The position numbers and the translations under genes were made by a program. A DNA stretch of 64,000 bases, taken from assembly GCF_030167925.1 (NCBI RefSeq), contig NZ_JASKUT010000002.1, positions 1,984,001-2,048,000 on the forward strand, in the 5' to 3' direction. Position 1 is the first letter of the stretch; every line of letters begins with the position of its first letter. The stretch comes from Paenibacillus silviterrae (GTDB lineage Bacteria; Bacillota; Bacilli; Paenibacillales; NBRC-103111). This document shows, one piece after another, positions 51,831 through 61,778 of this stretch. Under the pieces are notes generated by a model. The model was not told the origin of the DNA, did no database searches, and saw only the letters and a list, made by a program, of their open reading frames with translations.

Positions 51831-52568
51831 ATGGGACGAATGAATGGGAAGGTTGCAGTAGTTACTGGAGCTGCAAGTGGTATAGGGAGGGCAAGTGCAA
51901 TCCTATTGGCAAGGGAAGGTGCTAAAGTCGTGTTAACGGACGTTCAAACGAACAAATTGAACGCTACAGTCGAAGAAATCGTTTCTACTTATGGTGCAGC
52001 GATCGGGTTTTCACATAATGTTGCGGCAGATGAAGATTGGACATCCGTTATTGAGAAGGCCATTGATACGTTTGGTACTGTTAATGTGCTTGTAAATTGC
52101 GCAGGAATAGGCAATAAAGGAGACACACTCGAAGAGTGGAACCGTGTCCTAAGCATCAATTTAACAGGAAGCTATTTAGGAATGAAGCACGTGATCCCGA
52201 TCATGAAAGAGGCCGGTGGTGGTTCTATTGTGAATATCGCTTCCCTTGCGGGCCTTGTTGGTGGTGGATTTAACGGGTACGCTGCATCCAAAGGCGGGAT
52301 TCGCGCAATTTCTAGAGCGGCAGCTGTGGATTACGCTACGGATAATATCCGCGTTAATTCAGTTTACCCTGGATTGATCATCACCCCGATGACCGAAGGG
52401 ATACTTCATCATGAACAGATAAAGAAGCATTTTGAGGAGAGAACCCCACTGCCTCGTTTCGGGACCGGAGAGGATATTGCTTTTGGCGTTTTGTACTTGG
52501 CATCAGACGAAGCGTCATATGTCACAGGTACCGAATTGGTTATAGACGGAGGAACAACTGCAAAATAA
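51831..52568 (+). CDS. short-chain dehydrogenase/reductase (SDR)
   Basis: 245 residues of the classical SDR family: cofactor loop VTGAASGIGRA, NCAGIG, catalytic Ser in NIASLAG, YxxxK in YAASKG, and the end SYVTGTELVIDGG. AAAGGAG lies upstream. The direct-repeat promoter puts it in the locus 2 regulon, so a keto-sugar or uronate reductase/dehydrogenase role is likely. Confidence 0.92.
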   Translation: MGRMNGKVAVVTGAASGIGRASAILLAREGAKVVLTDVQTNKLNATVEEIVSTYGAAIGFSHNVAADEDWTSVIEKAIDTFGTVNVLVNCAGIGNKGDTLEEWNRVLSINLTGSYLGMKHVIPIMKEAGGGSIVNIASLAGLVGGGFNGYAASKGGIRAISRAAAVDYATDNIRVNSVYPGLIITPMTEGILHHEQIKKHFEERTPLPRFGTGEDIAFGVLYLASDEASYVTGTELVIDGGTTAK

Positions 52569-52676
52569 TATCTTCGAAGAATTACTTAAATTTCCAGAGG
52601 CCAACCGCCCTAACGACGTAGCCCTCTGAAAAGCTTGCAGGCTCTCAAAAGTAAGTATTGTTCTGCCACGGTTAGA

Positions 52677-52708
52677 AGCGAAGGAAGGGGATCCCTCCTT
52701 CGCTTTGC
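52677..52708 (+). terminator. intrinsic terminator after the SDR gene
   Basis: AGCGAAGGA and TCCTTCGCT form a strong stem around GGATCC-type bases; a short T-run follows. Confidence 0.75.
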
Positions 52709-52762
52709 TATCTCAAGCTGAAACAAATTTACAATGAGGCTACTGCAAGGAGGGCTTTTAAT

Positions 52763-52790
52763 TTGACGACTGGACTTCAGCATATACTTA
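52763..52790 (+). promoter_or_regulatory. candidate promoter of the MFS gene
   Basis: TTGACG (52763-52768), 16-base spacer, TACTTA (52785-52790). No GTCG direct repeat is seen here, so this unit may be outside the regulon. Confidence 0.4.
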
Positions 52791-52817
52791 CTTAATTGAA
52801 AGAAAGGATGGATCAAG

Positions 52818-54305
52818 TTGAGTCGCGAACAAGCTCCTAAGGAACTCACTATTAAAAAAGGCACCATTATGCTTATTTTGATTATGGGCGCCTTCCTGTC
52901 CACCCTAAACCAAACCATCATGAGTGTAGCCATTCCAAAGCTAATGAATGCCTTTACCATTCCTGCCGCAACGGCCCAATGGCTGACTACGGGGTATATG
53001 CTGGTAAACGGGATCTTGATTCCGATTACAGCCTATCTCATGCGACGATTTACTACAAGGCAGCTATTCTTGACATCCATGATTACCTTTCTAGCCGGCA
53101 CAGTCATAAGTGCCATTGCAACGCTCTTTCCCGTGCTTTTAGCTGGACGATTGATTCAGGCCTCGGGTGCCGGAATGATCATGCCGCTTCTTACCCAGGT
53201 TGTCTTGACCATGTACCCGAAAGAAAAAAGAGGCGCAGCGATGGGTATGGTAGGTTTCGCTGTCATTTTCGCGCCAGCTCTTGGCCCAACGATAGCTGGC
53301 TACATTCTTGAAGCCTATTCATGGAAAGCTATATTCTATGGTATGTTTCCGCTTGCCGCCATCGTTGTCCTTGCGGGTTATATCTACTTAAGGAATGTAT
53401 CGGAACCTATCAAGTTAAGAATCGATATATGTAGTGTTATTTTATCGACCATAAGCTTCGGTACATTATTGTATGGCTTCAGTTTGGCCGGCAACAAAGG
53501 CTGGTCGAATAGTGAGGTCATGATATCTATTAGCGTTGGAATCATAGCATTAGGGATTTTTATCTGGAGGCAGCTGAGCTCTACAAGTCCGTTGTTGGAT
53601 CTAAATGTATTCAAAATTAAGATGTATTCCCTAACAACGGTTATCAATATAGCAGTTACTATGGTGATGTACGCGGATATGATACTTCTTCCGCTCTACC
53701 TTCAGAATGCCCGTGGCTTTACCGCTTTAGAAGCAGGGTTTCTCCTTCTACCAGGCGCTCTTATTATGGGCCTTCTAATGCCGGTAACCGGAAAATGGTT
53801 TGATCGCTTCGGTGCGAAATGGCTGGCAATTGCCGGATTATCCATCACAATCGTAACCACAGCAGGTTTTGTTCAATTGACAGACTCGACCAGCTACTTG
53901 TATCTCCTTCTCATGAGTACAGGTCGCCGCATAGGAATGGCATTGCTGATGATGCCTGTACAAACAGCCGGTCTAAACCAGTTGCCTTCATCCCTCCATG
54001 CCCACGGCACGGCTATTACCAACACCATTAGGCAAGTGTCTGGAGCGATAGGAACTTCTCTGCTTGTAACAATCATGTCTGCTCAGACTAAAGTTCATCT
54101 GAATGAAATGACCTCTGGTCTCGAAGTGAAAGATATTTCGCAAGCACATCTAATGATCCAAGCCTCTATTGAAGGTATTAATGATGCATATCTTGTCATT
54201 ATTGGGATTGGTACCTTGGGATTGCTGCTCTCATTTTTTATTAAACGATCGGAGACTGCTGTTAAGCCCTTAGGTGACGTAAAACCTTTACCCCATCGTT
54301 CGTAG
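52818..54305 (+). CDS. MFS transporter, DHA2 (EmrB/QacA-like) family
   Basis: 495 residues with about 14 hydrophobic segments. Motif A region LMRRFTTRQLF, motif C-like GFAVIFAPALGPTIAGYI, and the opening FLSTLNQTIMSVAIPKLMNAF place it in the drug:H+ antiporter-2 family. TTG start behind AAAGGATGG. Such proteins export drugs or metabolites. Here it precedes the GH88 gene by 70 bases and may be co-transcribed; whether it moves sugars or detoxifies is open. Confidence 0.9.
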   Translation: MSREQAPKELTIKKGTIMLILIMGAFLSTLNQTIMSVAIPKLMNAFTIPAATAQWLTTGYMLVNGILIPITAYLMRRFTTRQLFLTSMITFLAGTVISAIATLFPVLLAGRLIQASGAGMIMPLLTQVVLTMYPKEKRGAAMGMVGFAVIFAPALGPTIAGYILEAYSWKAIFYGMFPLAAIVVLAGYIYLRNVSEPIKLRIDICSVILSTISFGTLLYGFSLAGNKGWSNSEVMISISVGIIALGIFIWRQLSSTSPLLDLNVFKIKMYSLTTVINIAVTMVMYADMILLPLYLQNARGFTALEAGFLLLPGALIMGLLMPVTGKWFDRFGAKWLAIAGLSITIVTTAGFVQLTDSTSYLYLLLMSTGRRIGMALLMMPVQTAGLNQLPSSLHAHGTAITNTIRQVSGAIGTSLLVTIMSAQTKVHLNEMTSGLEVKDISQAHLMIQASIEGINDAYLVIIGIGTLGLLLSFFIKRSETAVKPLGDVKPLPHRS

Positions 54306-54374
54306 ACAGTGGGGTTGGTGTTATTTCAGTACATCCCTATAAATCCAAAATTTGGAAAAGTGAGGTAATGCTAA

Positions 54375-55604
54375 GTGAACAATGTTTTGAATGAAGGAAT
54401 GAATATGAAGACCTTCAAGACTGCCCCAGATTTCAATCCAAAGGTTTACGAAGATGCGATTTCGGCTGCAATAAAAAAAGTTTCTGCCAATCTGGAAATC
54501 TTCAAGGACAAATTTCCTGCGAGTTCAACCCTTGGTAACGTGTACCCATTTAACAAACATGGAAGTAGCCGAAATGCCAACCCCGAAAACAAGGAAGGAG
54601 TCAATATAGGTTGGACTACGGGGTTTTGGACAGGAATTTTATGCCTGGTACTTGAACATACAGGGGAAAAAAGGTATTTGGAAGCGATTGAAATTCAAGT
54701 GAACAGTTTTATTGAACGAATTAAGTATCAAATCGATTGCGATACGCATGACATTGGTTTCTTATATAGTCTTTCATGTATAGCCGCTTATAAGTTAACG
54801 GGGAACGAGGCAGCCAAGTTTGCAGCCCTGCGAGCAGCTGACCATCTGATGACACGCTTCGTAGAAACGGCGGGAATTCTCCAAGCCTGGGGAGATATGA
54901 ACGATCCGAATGAACGTGGACGCATGATTATTGACTGTTTATTAAATTTACCCCTTTTGTACTGGGCAAGTGAGGTTACCGGTGACTCGCATTATAAAGA
55001 CGCTGCTTATTCTCATGCATTAAAATCTTTGGAGTATATTGTTAGAGCTGATGGTACGACGTACCATACCTTTTTCTTTGATGTCGATACAGGTGATCCG
55101 AGGTTCGGTCAGACCAAACAAGGACGCAGTGATGACTCCTGCTGGGCCCGCGGGCAAGCGTGGGGGATATACGGATTCGTTCTTAGCTACTTGTATACAA
55201 AGGATGATCGCTTCTTGGAAGTGAGCAAAATCCTGAGCAATTATTTTTTGAATCGAAGCCCAGAGGATTTAGTAGTCTATTGGGATCTGGATTTTGCTGA
55301 TGGCAGCGGAGAGCCCAAGGACAGTTCGGCCTCAGCAATTGCTGTCTGCGGATTGTTGGAATTAGCCAAGCATTTGCCGGATGATAAGGAAAAACAATAT
55401 TATTCACATGCAGCCGAGAAGATCACGAAGTCCTTGTTTGAAAATTACTCTACGTGGCAGAACGAGGCATCGAATGCACTCTTATTGCATGGAGTTTATC
55501 ACAAGAACTATAACCACGGCGTGGATGAAGCCAATCTCTGGGGGGATTATTTTTACTTAGAAGCATTGACAAGAATTACAAGAAACTGGAAATTATATTG
55601 GTGA
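54375..55604 (+). CDS. GH88 unsaturated glucuronyl hydrolase
   Basis: About 409 residues, an (alpha/alpha)6-barrel. Two catalytic-type aspartates are visible: one in THDIGFLY and one in MIIDCLLNLPLL (residue 187 from the GTG start), matching the pair in the Bacillus sp. GL1 enzyme. It removes the 4,5-unsaturated uronic acid left by polysaccharide lyases; cytoplasmic, no signal peptide. GTG at 54375 is used; ATG at 54405 with AAGGA 6 bases upstream is a good alternative. The lyase gene follows, giving a matched pair. Confidence 0.9.
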   Translation: MNNVLNEGMNMKTFKTAPDFNPKVYEDAISAAIKKVSANLEIFKDKFPASSTLGNVYPFNKHGSSRNANPENKEGVNIGWTTGFWTGILCLVLEHTGEKRYLEAIEIQVNSFIERIKYQIDCDTHDIGFLYSLSCIAAYKLTGNEAAKFAALRAADHLMTRFVETAGILQAWGDMNDPNERGRMIIDCLLNLPLLYWASEVTGDSHYKDAAYSHALKSLEYIVRADGTTYHTFFFDVDTGDPRFGQTKQGRSDDSCWARGQAWGIYGFVLSYLYTKDDRFLEVSKILSNYFLNRSPEDLVVYWDLDFADGSGEPKDSSASAIAVCGLLELAKHLPDDKEKQYYSHAAEKITKSLFENYSTWQNEASNALLLHGVYHKNYNHGVDEANLWGDYFYLEALTRITRNWKLYW

Positions 55605-55650
55605 TTTTGCTTCAGTGTTTAATTACATTCAGAGAGGACAAGTAATAAGA

Positions 55651-57945
55651 ATGAAGTTGATCCAAAACGCGTGGAAACACAGAATCATTGGTATCGACGG
55701 CCGGTGGCTAACTGACCCTATCATTATGCAAGGCGTTAAGGAGCTTACCGCTGAGGCGATGCACTATTGGAGCCAGATGGAAAAGGAGGAAAGCCGCAAC
55801 TTTTTATGGAAAGAATTGAGCTGCAATTCATTGTCGAGCGAGCTAACAAGTATATACGATAGGCTGCGCTGCATGACCATTGCCTTGAATACCCCCGGCT
55901 CCGAACTTGAGGGAAACACCACGCTATGCCGAGATATTGTGGCTGCTCTCGATTGGATGCTCATAAACCGATACAATACCAAGATCGTGACCTATGGGAA
56001 TTGGTGGGATTGGGAAATCGGAGCACCACTCGCCTTAACCGATATTGTATTATTAATGAGTCCAAGCTTGTCCCAACAACAAATAGAAGCGTATCTGGAA
56101 CCGATCGGTCGTTTTTGCCCGGAACCGCTGACGTACCTTTATTCTCAAACCCGCTATCCTGTAAGGACTTCAACCGGAGCAAATCGGGTATGGATTTGCA
56201 GGGTCTTGGTTCTGTATGCATTACTCTTGGGAGATGATGAAGCATTAAAGAAAGCCATGAATGGATTACTTTCCGTTTTTGAGTATATAACTGAAGGAGA
56301 GGGCGGCTTCTATGAAGACGGCTCCTTTGTTCAGCATGGTGCCTTTGCATATACTGGGGGCTATGGGAAATCTATGATTTCCACCCTTGTACCTATTCTA
56401 AATGTGATGGAAAGCACGCCACATCAGGTGAGTGAAGATTATAAGTCTCGTATTTACGACGTGGTATATAACTCCTACGAACCGTTACTCTTCCGAGGTT
56501 CTATGATGGACATGGCGAGCGGTCGAGAGGTAGCAAGATACGATCGGCAAAATCATGAAGTTGGACATATAGTCATCGGAGCTCTACTTGAACTCTCCAC
56601 CTTTGCACCACCTCCTCATAGGGACAGGCTAAAGCAAATGGTGAGATATTGGATGCAAGAGGATACAGCTATGTCTTTCACTCTGCATGCCCCCCTTTAT
56701 TTAAAGGCACTCGCAATCGAATTGCTTAAAGACAATAGCGTCATACCAACAGCGCCGACTAACAAATACAAAATGTATGGCTGCATGGCAAGGGCTGTTC
56801 TTCAGCGCCCTGAATTTGCTTTCGGAATCAGCGTGTTTTCTAAACGTATGGCAACATATGAAACGATTAACGATGAAAACAAAAAAGGCTGGTATCAATC
56901 GCACGGTCATACGACACTTTATAACGGGGATTTAGGACATTATTCGGATGGATATTGGCCTACAGTAAATCCTTATCGTTTAGCCGGGATTACAGTTACC
57001 AATCAGATTCGGGTTCCGAAATTTGGACATATGTATCGTAACCAAGAAAGCTGGGCAGGGGGGGCTGAATTACAGGGTCTTTATGGATCAGCCGGGATGT
57101 TGCTGGAGGACTATCCTACAGTCTCCGATACAAAGCCTTTGCGTGCTAAAAAATCATGGTTTCTTTTTGAAAACGAAATTGTAGCTATAGGCTCGGATAT
57201 TCAATACGGAGAACCATTCCGAGTAGAAACTGTTGTGGAGAATCGCAAGCTAAACGCAGAAGGCACGAACCCATTTATGGTAAATGGTAAAGAAATGCCT
57301 AAGAACTCGGGATGGTCAGCCGTACTGCCGGACACTTGTTGGATGCATCTCAAAGGGGATGCCCCTGATTCCGATATCGGTTATTATTTCCCACAAGCAG
57401 CATTGTTGAAAGGGCAACGTGAGAAGAGAACAGGTAGTTGGCAGGAAATCGGCTTTGGTCCCGATACAGAAATTTCGCGTCACTACCTAACGTTGTGGGT
57501 AGACCATGGAGAGTCGCCTCAAAATGAAGGCTATGCCTATGTTATATTACCTGGCTTCACCTCTAATGAAACGGAACAATATGCAGCTCAACCAAAAGTA
57601 GAGATCATACAGCAGTCGTCCTCAGCCCATGCTGTTTATCACTCAGGCCTCGGGATTCTTGGAATCAATTTCTGGAAGGATGAGATAACCACAGTCAAGG
57701 GAGTGACTTGCTCGGCAAAAGCTTCTGTCATGATCTTAACGACGGATGATACGATTGAAATTGCTATTAGTGACCCAACGCATGAAAACTGCGGCATCAT
57801 TGAAATGGATCTTCTAATGTCAGCAAGCGACATTGAAGCAAAGGACGATCTAATCAAGGTCGTGAAGTTATTCCCCACGATCAAGCTGCAGTTCAACTCA
57901 AATCTAACGCAAGGTAAGACTTCGAGCATTATTTTAAGAAGATAA
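55651..57945 (+). CDS. PL8-family polysaccharide lyase-like protein without signal peptide
   Basis: 764 residues. N-terminal alpha/alpha-toroid with the PL8 active-site segments YGNWWDWEIGAP (Asn) and GSFVQHGAFAYTGGYG (His, Tyr), followed by the beta-supersandwich (NQIRVPKFGHMYRNQESWAGG onward). PL8 enzymes cleave hyaluronate, chondroitin or xanthan side-chain uronates. Relatives are normally secreted, but no signal peptide is visible from the ATG at 55651 or from the upstream GTG at 55615, so it may act on imported oligosaccharides. Located 46 bases after GH88, whose substrate it would generate. Confidence 0.85.
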   Translation: MKLIQNAWKHRIIGIDGRWLTDPIIMQGVKELTAEAMHYWSQMEKEESRNFLWKELSCNSLSSELTSIYDRLRCMTIALNTPGSELEGNTTLCRDIVAALDWMLINRYNTKIVTYGNWWDWEIGAPLALTDIVLLMSPSLSQQQIEAYLEPIGRFCPEPLTYLYSQTRYPVRTSTGANRVWICRVLVLYALLLGDDEALKKAMNGLLSVFEYITEGEGGFYEDGSFVQHGAFAYTGGYGKSMISTLVPILNVMESTPHQVSEDYKSRIYDVVYNSYEPLLFRGSMMDMASGREVARYDRQNHEVGHIVIGALLELSTFAPPPHRDRLKQMVRYWMQEDTAMSFTLHAPLYLKALAIELLKDNSVIPTAPTNKYKMYGCMARAVLQRPEFAFGISVFSKRMATYETINDENKKGWYQSHGHTTLYNGDLGHYSDGYWPTVNPYRLAGITVTNQIRVPKFGHMYRNQESWAGGAELQGLYGSAGMLLEDYPTVSDTKPLRAKKSWFLFENEIVAIGSDIQYGEPFRVETVVENRKLNAEGTNPFMVNGKEMPKNSGWSAVLPDTCWMHLKGDAPDSDIGYYFPQAALLKGQREKRTGSWQEIGFGPDTEISRHYLTLWVDHGESPQNEGYAYVILPGFTSNETEQYAAQPKVEIIQQSSSAHAVYHSGLGILGINFWKDEITTVKGVTCSAKASVMILTTDDTIEIAISDPTHENCGIIEMDLLMSASDIEAKDDLIKVVKLFPTIKLQFNSNLTQGKTSSIILRR

Positions 57946-57964
57946 CGATGAAAGGCTGGTTTCC

Positions 57965-58834
57965 ATGGCTATTGAAGCAGGTGTGAACGTTTCATCCGTT
58001 CAAGATGATCTTTGTAAAGATTATTTCCGTACATTAGAACGGCTGGCTGAACTCGGTTATAAAAATGTCGAGCTCATTGGATATAATAAAAGTAAATACA
58101 CAAGATTCATGGATGATATCCCTATAGATCAGCTAAAAGAAAAGCTTACCCAATATGATTTAACAGTCATCTCTGCACAGGAATTAGGTAGATCTGATAG
58201 ACCCATTGATGTGCACGATTGGGATGCTGTGTGTTCTTATTACGAGCAAATCAATTGTCATTCTATTGTAATCCCAACTGTATGGATGCAGAATCGTGAT
58301 GATGCGGTGCGTATAGCAGGTGAAATGAACCGCGTAGGGCAGCGTTTAAAGGCAAATGGATTTGCGTTTTATTACCATAACCATGCTCACGAATTCCAGC
58401 GGGACGGGGAAGAGACCCTGTACGATATTCTAATCCAGAATACCGACCCGGACTATGTGCGGTTTGAATTGGATCTAGGATGGGTGTTAAGGGCAGGAAT
58501 CCAACCTACAGAGATTCTCGAAAAGCTAGGCAGCCGGTGTGAGATCGTACACTTGAAGGATATTAACATTAACCCTAGATTTCCTGTCAATATATTTGAA
58601 GCACTGAAGCAAGATGGCATGAAAGCATTTGACAGCTTCAAGATCTACCAGTCCTATACATCTCCGGAGGACTATGCTGACTTAGGGTCTGGAGCGTATG
58701 ATTTAGCGTCATTATTTACATTCATCAAAGAAATGGGTCATACCCGTTATGCCATTGTCGAGAATATCGGAGCATCTTCGGATAAATTCAACAGTCTTGC
58801 TAGTGATCTTGATATTGTAAGGCAATATATATGA
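57965..58834 (+). CDS. sugar phosphate isomerase/epimerase-type TIM barrel (second)
   Basis: 289 residues, AP endonuclease 2 superfamily: YYHNHAHEFQRDGEETLYD, FELDLGWVLRAG, IVHLKDININ and IVENIGAS supply the metal ligands. It follows the PL8-like gene by 19 bases, with AAAGG upstream. Distant paralog of 31785-32639. Likely handles the unsaturated uronate or keto-sugar released by GH88/PL8; reaction not assignable. Confidence 0.88.
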   Translation: MAIEAGVNVSSVQDDLCKDYFRTLERLAELGYKNVELIGYNKSKYTRFMDDIPIDQLKEKLTQYDLTVISAQELGRSDRPIDVHDWDAVCSYYEQINCHSIVIPTVWMQNRDDAVRIAGEMNRVGQRLKANGFAFYYHNHAHEFQRDGEETLYDILIQNTDPDYVRFELDLGWVLRAGIQPTEILEKLGSRCEIVHLKDININPRFPVNIFEALKQDGMKAFDSFKIYQSYTSPEDYADLGSGAYDLASLFTFIKEMGHTRYAIVENIGASSDKFNSLASDLDIVRQYI

Positions 58835-58981
58835 AAATAGCAACCCACTTCTCACCTACTATTGATCCCAAGACTATTCACGCTTGATTGATCGGGAGCT
58901 TCATAAGCATATTAAAGCATCGGCTATAACAATGAATCCGAAGGATAACAATGGATAACAGAGAATGCCGCACTTAATAGT

Positions 58982-59108
58982 TTTTCTAACGAATTCTGAA
59001 ACAAACCATTTTATTGGCCGCGGCGCACTTCAAATTCTAATCAATTCTGGAACAACAAAAACGGAGCCGAGCGGGTTTGCGGGCTCCGTTTTCTAATTAA
59101 TTCTGGAA
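58982..59108. repeat. three copies of a ~20-bp element
   Basis: TTTTCTAACGAATTCTGAAA (58982-59001), TTCTAATCAATTCTGGAA (59035-59052) and TTTTCTAATTAATTCTGGAA (59089-59108) recur at 53-56 base steps. The stretch 58835-59287 has no supported gene. Possibly remnants of a mobile element or a regulatory array. Confidence 0.55.
59060..59094 (+). terminator. intrinsic terminator before the membrane AraC regulator
   Basis: AACGGAGCC (59060-59068) and GGCTCCGTT (59082-59090) pair, followed by TTTT. It lies between repeat copies 2 and 3. Confidence 0.8.
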
Positions 59109-59287
59109 TATCAGGCAGCTCCTTTTTCTGATGCCGTTTCTTAGGTATCGTGAGAACGCCGTTATAGTGCAGAAATCCAAGGTCCCAAAAACGAAATGCC
59201 GCGCCGACATGACGCTTTTCTTACATATACAATGAAAAGGCGATTTGCTACAATAAGTAATCATACTCTACAGACTCAGGGGGACTC

Positions 59288-61570
59288 ATGCGAAGAGGAA
59301 CTCTTAAGCTCAACCCGGTTTACTTCAGGTATCTGCTCTCGTATGTACTGGTGCTGCTCATACCGGCAGGCTTGCTCGGTTACAACGGCACGCTGCAGCT
59401 GAATGAAATCGTTAACCAATACGTGGAGTGGACGAATAAGGACATGCTGAGCCAGCTGGCCGATAGCGTCGACACGAAGATTATTGAAATGAATCGGATT
59501 TCTGCACGCATCTCCTCCAATCCGGATTTAACCCCCTACGCGGTTACGAAGGATCCCTTCAGCGCGTATCAGACCAAGCAGCTGCTCGACTACAAGGTGT
59601 CCAACGATTTTATTCATGAGGTGCTCTATTACGTGCGAGGCCATGACACCCTGTATTCCTCCGTCAGCACTTATCGAACCTCCGCCTTCATTAACGACAT
59701 CTACCGTTTCCATCATTGGCCCGAAGCAGCATTCCGGGAGGAGCTTAATTCGATCAAGAAGCCGACGCTCCGCACGGCAGAGGACGTTACCTTCGTGTCC
59801 GCCACCGAGGAGAGGTATGTCAGCTACCTGCTTCCGATTCCGATGGGCAGCCTGAATCCTTACGGGACGGTCCTCTTTTTGATCAAGGAGAGCTCCTTTC
59901 TCAATTACTTGAAGCCGGATGCTTTCCCAAGATCGGGCAACATCATGATTTACGACGAGAAGCAGCGCATCGTTACATCGTATCAGGGCGCAGGGCATAT
60001 CAAGGAGGAAGCGCTGTTCGACTCCATCCAGCCGAAGGGGGATTTGTTTACCGTCTCAAAGCTTGAAGGAGAGGAATATTTCGTTTCCCGCCTCACCTCG
60101 GAGCTGACCGGATGGACCTATGTAAGCGTTTTACCTGTGGATGATATTCGGAAACCCTTCCATACTGTCGTCGGCAAGTGGACACAAACTTTTTTGATTA
60201 TTTTGCTGATCGGCAGCGCGGCGATATACACGGCACTGCGGTATAACTATAACCCTATCAAGAAGCTGGTTCAGCTCGCGGAAACGCACTTAGGCAAGAC
60301 GTTATCCAGAACCAATGAACTGGAAACCGTCCGTACGCTGATCGACCGGATTCTGCTATCCAATCGTGAGCTCGGGCAAAAATGGGAAAAGCACCGCTCG
60401 GCGCTGCATGAACACTTGCTGTTCAGTATGCTGAAGGGAGAGGTGGAATCCAAGGAGCAATTGGACGAAAGCAGCAGGGAAGCGGGGCTTTCGTTTGCGT
60501 TTGATTATGCCTCTTACGGCGTCTTCGTGGTGGAGGCGCCGGAGTCTGCCGGCCTGTCCAAGCAGCAGCTTGCCGATGCGATCGTCCGCCGGTCGAAGCG
60601 GGGCATTACCGTGCATAACAAGGAAAGTCTCGAATCCAGTCAGATGATTTTCTTGTTATCCACCGATTATACGGAGCAGCAGCTCGGCGAATGGATGGCG
60701 GGCTGGCACAGCGAGCTCTATCGCGAGTACGGCATTCGGCTGACCTGCGGCGTCGGGCGGCTGCAGAATGAATTGAACCAGCTCGGACGCTCCTTTATTG
60801 AAGCTTCCACCGCGGCCGATTACAAATTCATCAAGGGCGCCGGACAAATCATTTTTTTCCGCGAGGTGGCCTCGGAGCATGCATCGACCTTGTACGATTC
60901 GAGCCATAACATGGAGCATTTGAGCTATTTGCTCCGCGAGGGGAAAACGGGGCAAATCGCCGAAACGCTGACCCATTTCACCCATAAAATCAAAACAGGC
61001 GGAACTACGTTATTTGTCGCTCGCTGTCTATGCTTCGATATCATCCATACCGTCATGAGGACGGCGGAGGAAATGAAGCAGGAATTTCCGGAAATCACGG
61101 GAAAATTTCCCGATGTGATCACTTTGATGAAGTTCCACACGGTTGAAGACCTGGTTGATCTCATAACGAAGGCTTGTATGGACGTGTGCGAAGCGATTCA
61201 GGAGCATAAGGGCCGATCGGGAGAAAGCTTGATCGGGCAGATGATCGATTACGTCTGCGACCGCAGCGACCAATACGATTTCTCCGTCCAGTCGATGGCA
61301 CACCACTTTTCGCTCTCCACTTCTTATGTTAGCCGGTTCTTTAAAGAGCATACAGGTCAGACCATTTCCGACTACATGAATACCATTCGGATCAATAATG
61401 CAAAGAGGCTTCTCGAGGAAAGCGATGCTTCGATTAAAGAGATCGTACAGCGAATAGGCTATTTCGATACATCGAGCTTCATCCGAAAGTTCAAGGCGGA
61501 GGCAGGCGTCACACCGGGCGAATATAGAAAAATGATGCGGAAGCAGGCAGGTCAGGAGGCGGCGGATTGA
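59288..61570 (+). CDS. membrane-anchored AraC-family transcriptional regulator (locus 3)
   Basis: 760 residues. Membrane helices near 13-35 and 299-317 enclose an extracellular Cache-like sensor domain. The cytoplasmic part lacks kinase and receiver motifs and ends in an AraC domain with two helix-turn-helix units (FSVQSMAHHFSLSTSYVSRFFK and IKEIVQRIGYFDTSSFIRKF). It is a one-component sensor: ligand binding outside presumably changes DNA binding inside. GGGGGA precedes the ATG. The transporter operon 200 bases downstream is its likely target. Confidence 0.92.
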   Translation: MRRGTLKLNPVYFRYLLSYVLVLLIPAGLLGYNGTLQLNEIVNQYVEWTNKDMLSQLADSVDTKIIEMNRISARISSNPDLTPYAVTKDPFSAYQTKQLLDYKVSNDFIHEVLYYVRGHDTLYSSVSTYRTSAFINDIYRFHHWPEAAFREELNSIKKPTLRTAEDVTFVSATEERYVSYLLPIPMGSLNPYGTVLFLIKESSFLNYLKPDAFPRSGNIMIYDEKQRIVTSYQGAGHIKEEALFDSIQPKGDLFTVSKLEGEEYFVSRLTSELTGWTYVSVLPVDDIRKPFHTVVGKWTQTFLIILLIGSAAIYTALRYNYNPIKKLVQLAETHLGKTLSRTNELETVRTLIDRILLSNRELGQKWEKHRSALHEHLLFSMLKGEVESKEQLDESSREAGLSFAFDYASYGVFVVEAPESAGLSKQQLADAIVRRSKRGITVHNKESLESSQMIFLLSTDYTEQQLGEWMAGWHSELYREYGIRLTCGVGRLQNELNQLGRSFIEASTAADYKFIKGAGQIIFFREVASEHASTLYDSSHNMEHLSYLLREGKTGQIAETLTHFTHKIKTGGTTLFVARCLCFDIIHTVMRTAEEMKQEFPEITGKFPDVITLMKFHTVEDLVDLITKACMDVCEAIQEHKGRSGESLIGQMIDYVCDRSDQYDFSVQSMAHHFSLSTSYVSRFFKEHTGQTISDYMNTIRINNAKRLLEESDASIKEIVQRIGYFDTSSFIRKFKAEAGVTPGEYRKMMRKQAGQEAAD

Positions 61571-61571
61571 G

Positions 61572-61601
61572 ACAGGCTCAGGCAAGCCTGTTTCTTTTTT
61601 T
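61572..61601 (+). terminator. intrinsic terminator after the membrane regulator
   Basis: ACAGGCT and AGCCTGT pair; a long T-run follows. Confidence 0.85.
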
Positions 61602-61695
61602 GCTTCAGAGTTCGCATATATATGGTTCAGTTTCCACCTATTCGGGCTTAAACGTAAGAGGGACATCCCGTTAGATCAATTCCTGCATATCCGTA

Positions 61696-61737
61696 TTGAA
61701 AGCGCTTATATACAGACGGTAGCCCGTTACCTACAAT
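61696..61737 (+). promoter_or_regulatory. promoter region of the locus 3 transporter with a cre-like sequence
   Basis: TTGAAAGCGCTTATA (61696-61710) misses the cre consensus at one position; TACAAT (61732-61737) is a possible -10. No convincing -35. Confidence 0.4.
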
Positions 61738-61778
61738 AAAGCTGCAGGGAAACAACAAGAAGGCAAGGGGGCGAAGCG

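Noticed and set aside
52763..52817. Locus 2 direct repeat before the MFS gene
   Set aside because: No GTCG-type pair with 23-base spacing; the candidate promoter looks like an ordinary sigma-A one.
58835..59287. Insertion sequence remnant
   Set aside because: Short repeats are present, but no transposase codons, terminal inverted repeats or target duplications can be seen.
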